DNA of 64,000 nucleotides from Cokeromyces recurvatus. Lineage: Eukaryota; Mucoromycota; Mucoromycetes; Mucorales; Mucoraceae. The position numbers and the translations under genes were made by a program. Where the stretch lies: NCBI RefSeq assembly GCF_025118155.1, contig NW_026251400.1, positions 434,001-498,000 on the forward strand. Reading direction: 5' to 3'. A model generated the notes under the pieces. It worked only from the letters and a program-made list of their open reading frames with translations, did no database searches and was not told the DNA's origin. Positions within the stretch are counted from its first letter, which is position 1. Each line of letters begins with the position of its first letter. Positions 63,454 through 64,000 of this stretch are shown here, one piece after another.

Positions 63454-64000
63454 TTAAATCAAAGAAATGTTACCAACTGTTGTGCGAAGATTAGTGTCGA
63501 AAACAAAGTACGGGGATATAACATAAAACTGGTTATCGACTCCAGGGTATTGTACAAGACCAGCTTGCCTATCGATGTCATAAACACTGATAACAGCGTA
63601 TTTTGGGTATATAATAGAAGTATTACCAGTTTGTTCTTCTATTGGCTTGCTTCGCTTTACTAGAGGGACAGATGAGTCATGCGAAGCTGTGGTATGTTGA
63701 CTCATGACTTCAATGAACGCGAGAAATTGTACATTCGATTGTGAAAGCTCATGCTTGAAATAGAACAGAACAGAACCAACAAACCAACGTTTCCTTCTTC
63801 TAAAATAATATGTTCGGTAAATAAGAATTTATAGTTGTTTTAGTTTTTTTTTTTTTTAAACTTACGTGTTATCTAAACAGGAAAACATGATGTACTGATT
63901 CCCTCTACTGGTTTCTTTTTTTAATCGCCTGTACATACAAGATGAATATACAGTTGAAGAAACCAAAAGGCGGGATGCAAGGGTTATAGAAGTGCTGGGT
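63454..64000 (-). CDS. 3' part of a lineage-specific protein, runs off the window
   Basis: The exon upstream (beyond 64000 to about 63866) reads YRRLKKETSRGNQYIMFSCL then DNT and ends at a GTAAGT donor. After an intron with a poly(A) stretch, RRKRWFVGSVLFYFKHELSQ begins at about 63802, followed by VQFLAFIEVMSQHTTASHDS, KYAVISVYDIDRQAGLVQYP and GVDNQFYVISPYFVFDTNLR to the stop at 63454. The order 'WFVG.. FVEV.. YAVVS..DI..QVGLVQY..PY' is one I recall from repeated Mucorales proteins, possibly BAH-like and associated with transposons. The frame is intact here. The start lies outside the window. Function is unknown. Confidence 0.55.

Overview
The window is nuclear DNA of a filamentous fungus, most likely Mucoromycota and probably Mucorales. 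The reasons are its low GC content, long A/T homopolymer runs between genes, and many short introns (GT...AG, roughly 50-150 bases). It also carries a WD40-bearing ATG16, a myosin-motor chitin synthase, and several broken members of protein families that I recall as multicopy in Mucorales. No bacterial, organellar or viral block, tRNA, rRNA or CRISPR array was seen. All identifications come from reading motifs, not from a database search.

Layout. 0-6.4 kb: an O-fucosyltransferase-like type II membrane protein (-), COX16 (+, with an apparent one-base frameshift), monothiol glutaredoxin GRX3/4 (-) and COP9 signalosome subunit 4 (+). 6.7-12.6 kb: a class V type chitin synthase with an N-terminal myosin head (-). 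12.6-16.6 kb: gene-poor DNA with remnants of a Tc1/IS630-type transposase and of a repeated family. 16.6-22.3 kb: a Q-rich low-complexity protein (-) and translation factor eIF5 (-). 22.9-28.5 kb: broken genes and a set of four related 45-46 bp repeats. 28.6-35.3 kb: ATG16 (+), a tRNA t6A dehydratase of the Tcd/TcdA family (+), and an ATG20/SNX41-like sorting nexin (-). 36.6-41.6 kb: an accessory island with a frameshifted lineage-specific gene, a decayed TnpB/Fanzor-like nuclease, a MITE-like inverted-repeat element and an uncertain spliced gene.

42.2-61.6 kb: a hexose transporter (+), an alpha-arrestin with a PPxY motif (+), a Phx1-like homeodomain factor (+), the REI1 zinc-finger ribosome factor (+), kinetochore NUF2 (+), alpha-tubulin (-), a small unknown protein (+), a protein with four tau/MAP-type microtubule-binding repeats (-) and V-ATPase subunit B (-). 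61.6-64 kb: a second inverted-repeat element and the 3' end of a gene that runs off the window.

Functional themes are housekeeping (translation, proteostasis, vacuole acidification), autophagy (ATG16 and an ATG20-like sorting nexin lie 5 kb apart) and microtubules (NUF2, alpha-tubulin and the tau-like protein within 7 kb). The most noteworthy items are the tau-type repeat protein in a fungus, the Fanzor/TnpB-like remnant with recognisable RuvC and zinc-finger motifs, and the dimeric 45-46 bp repeats.
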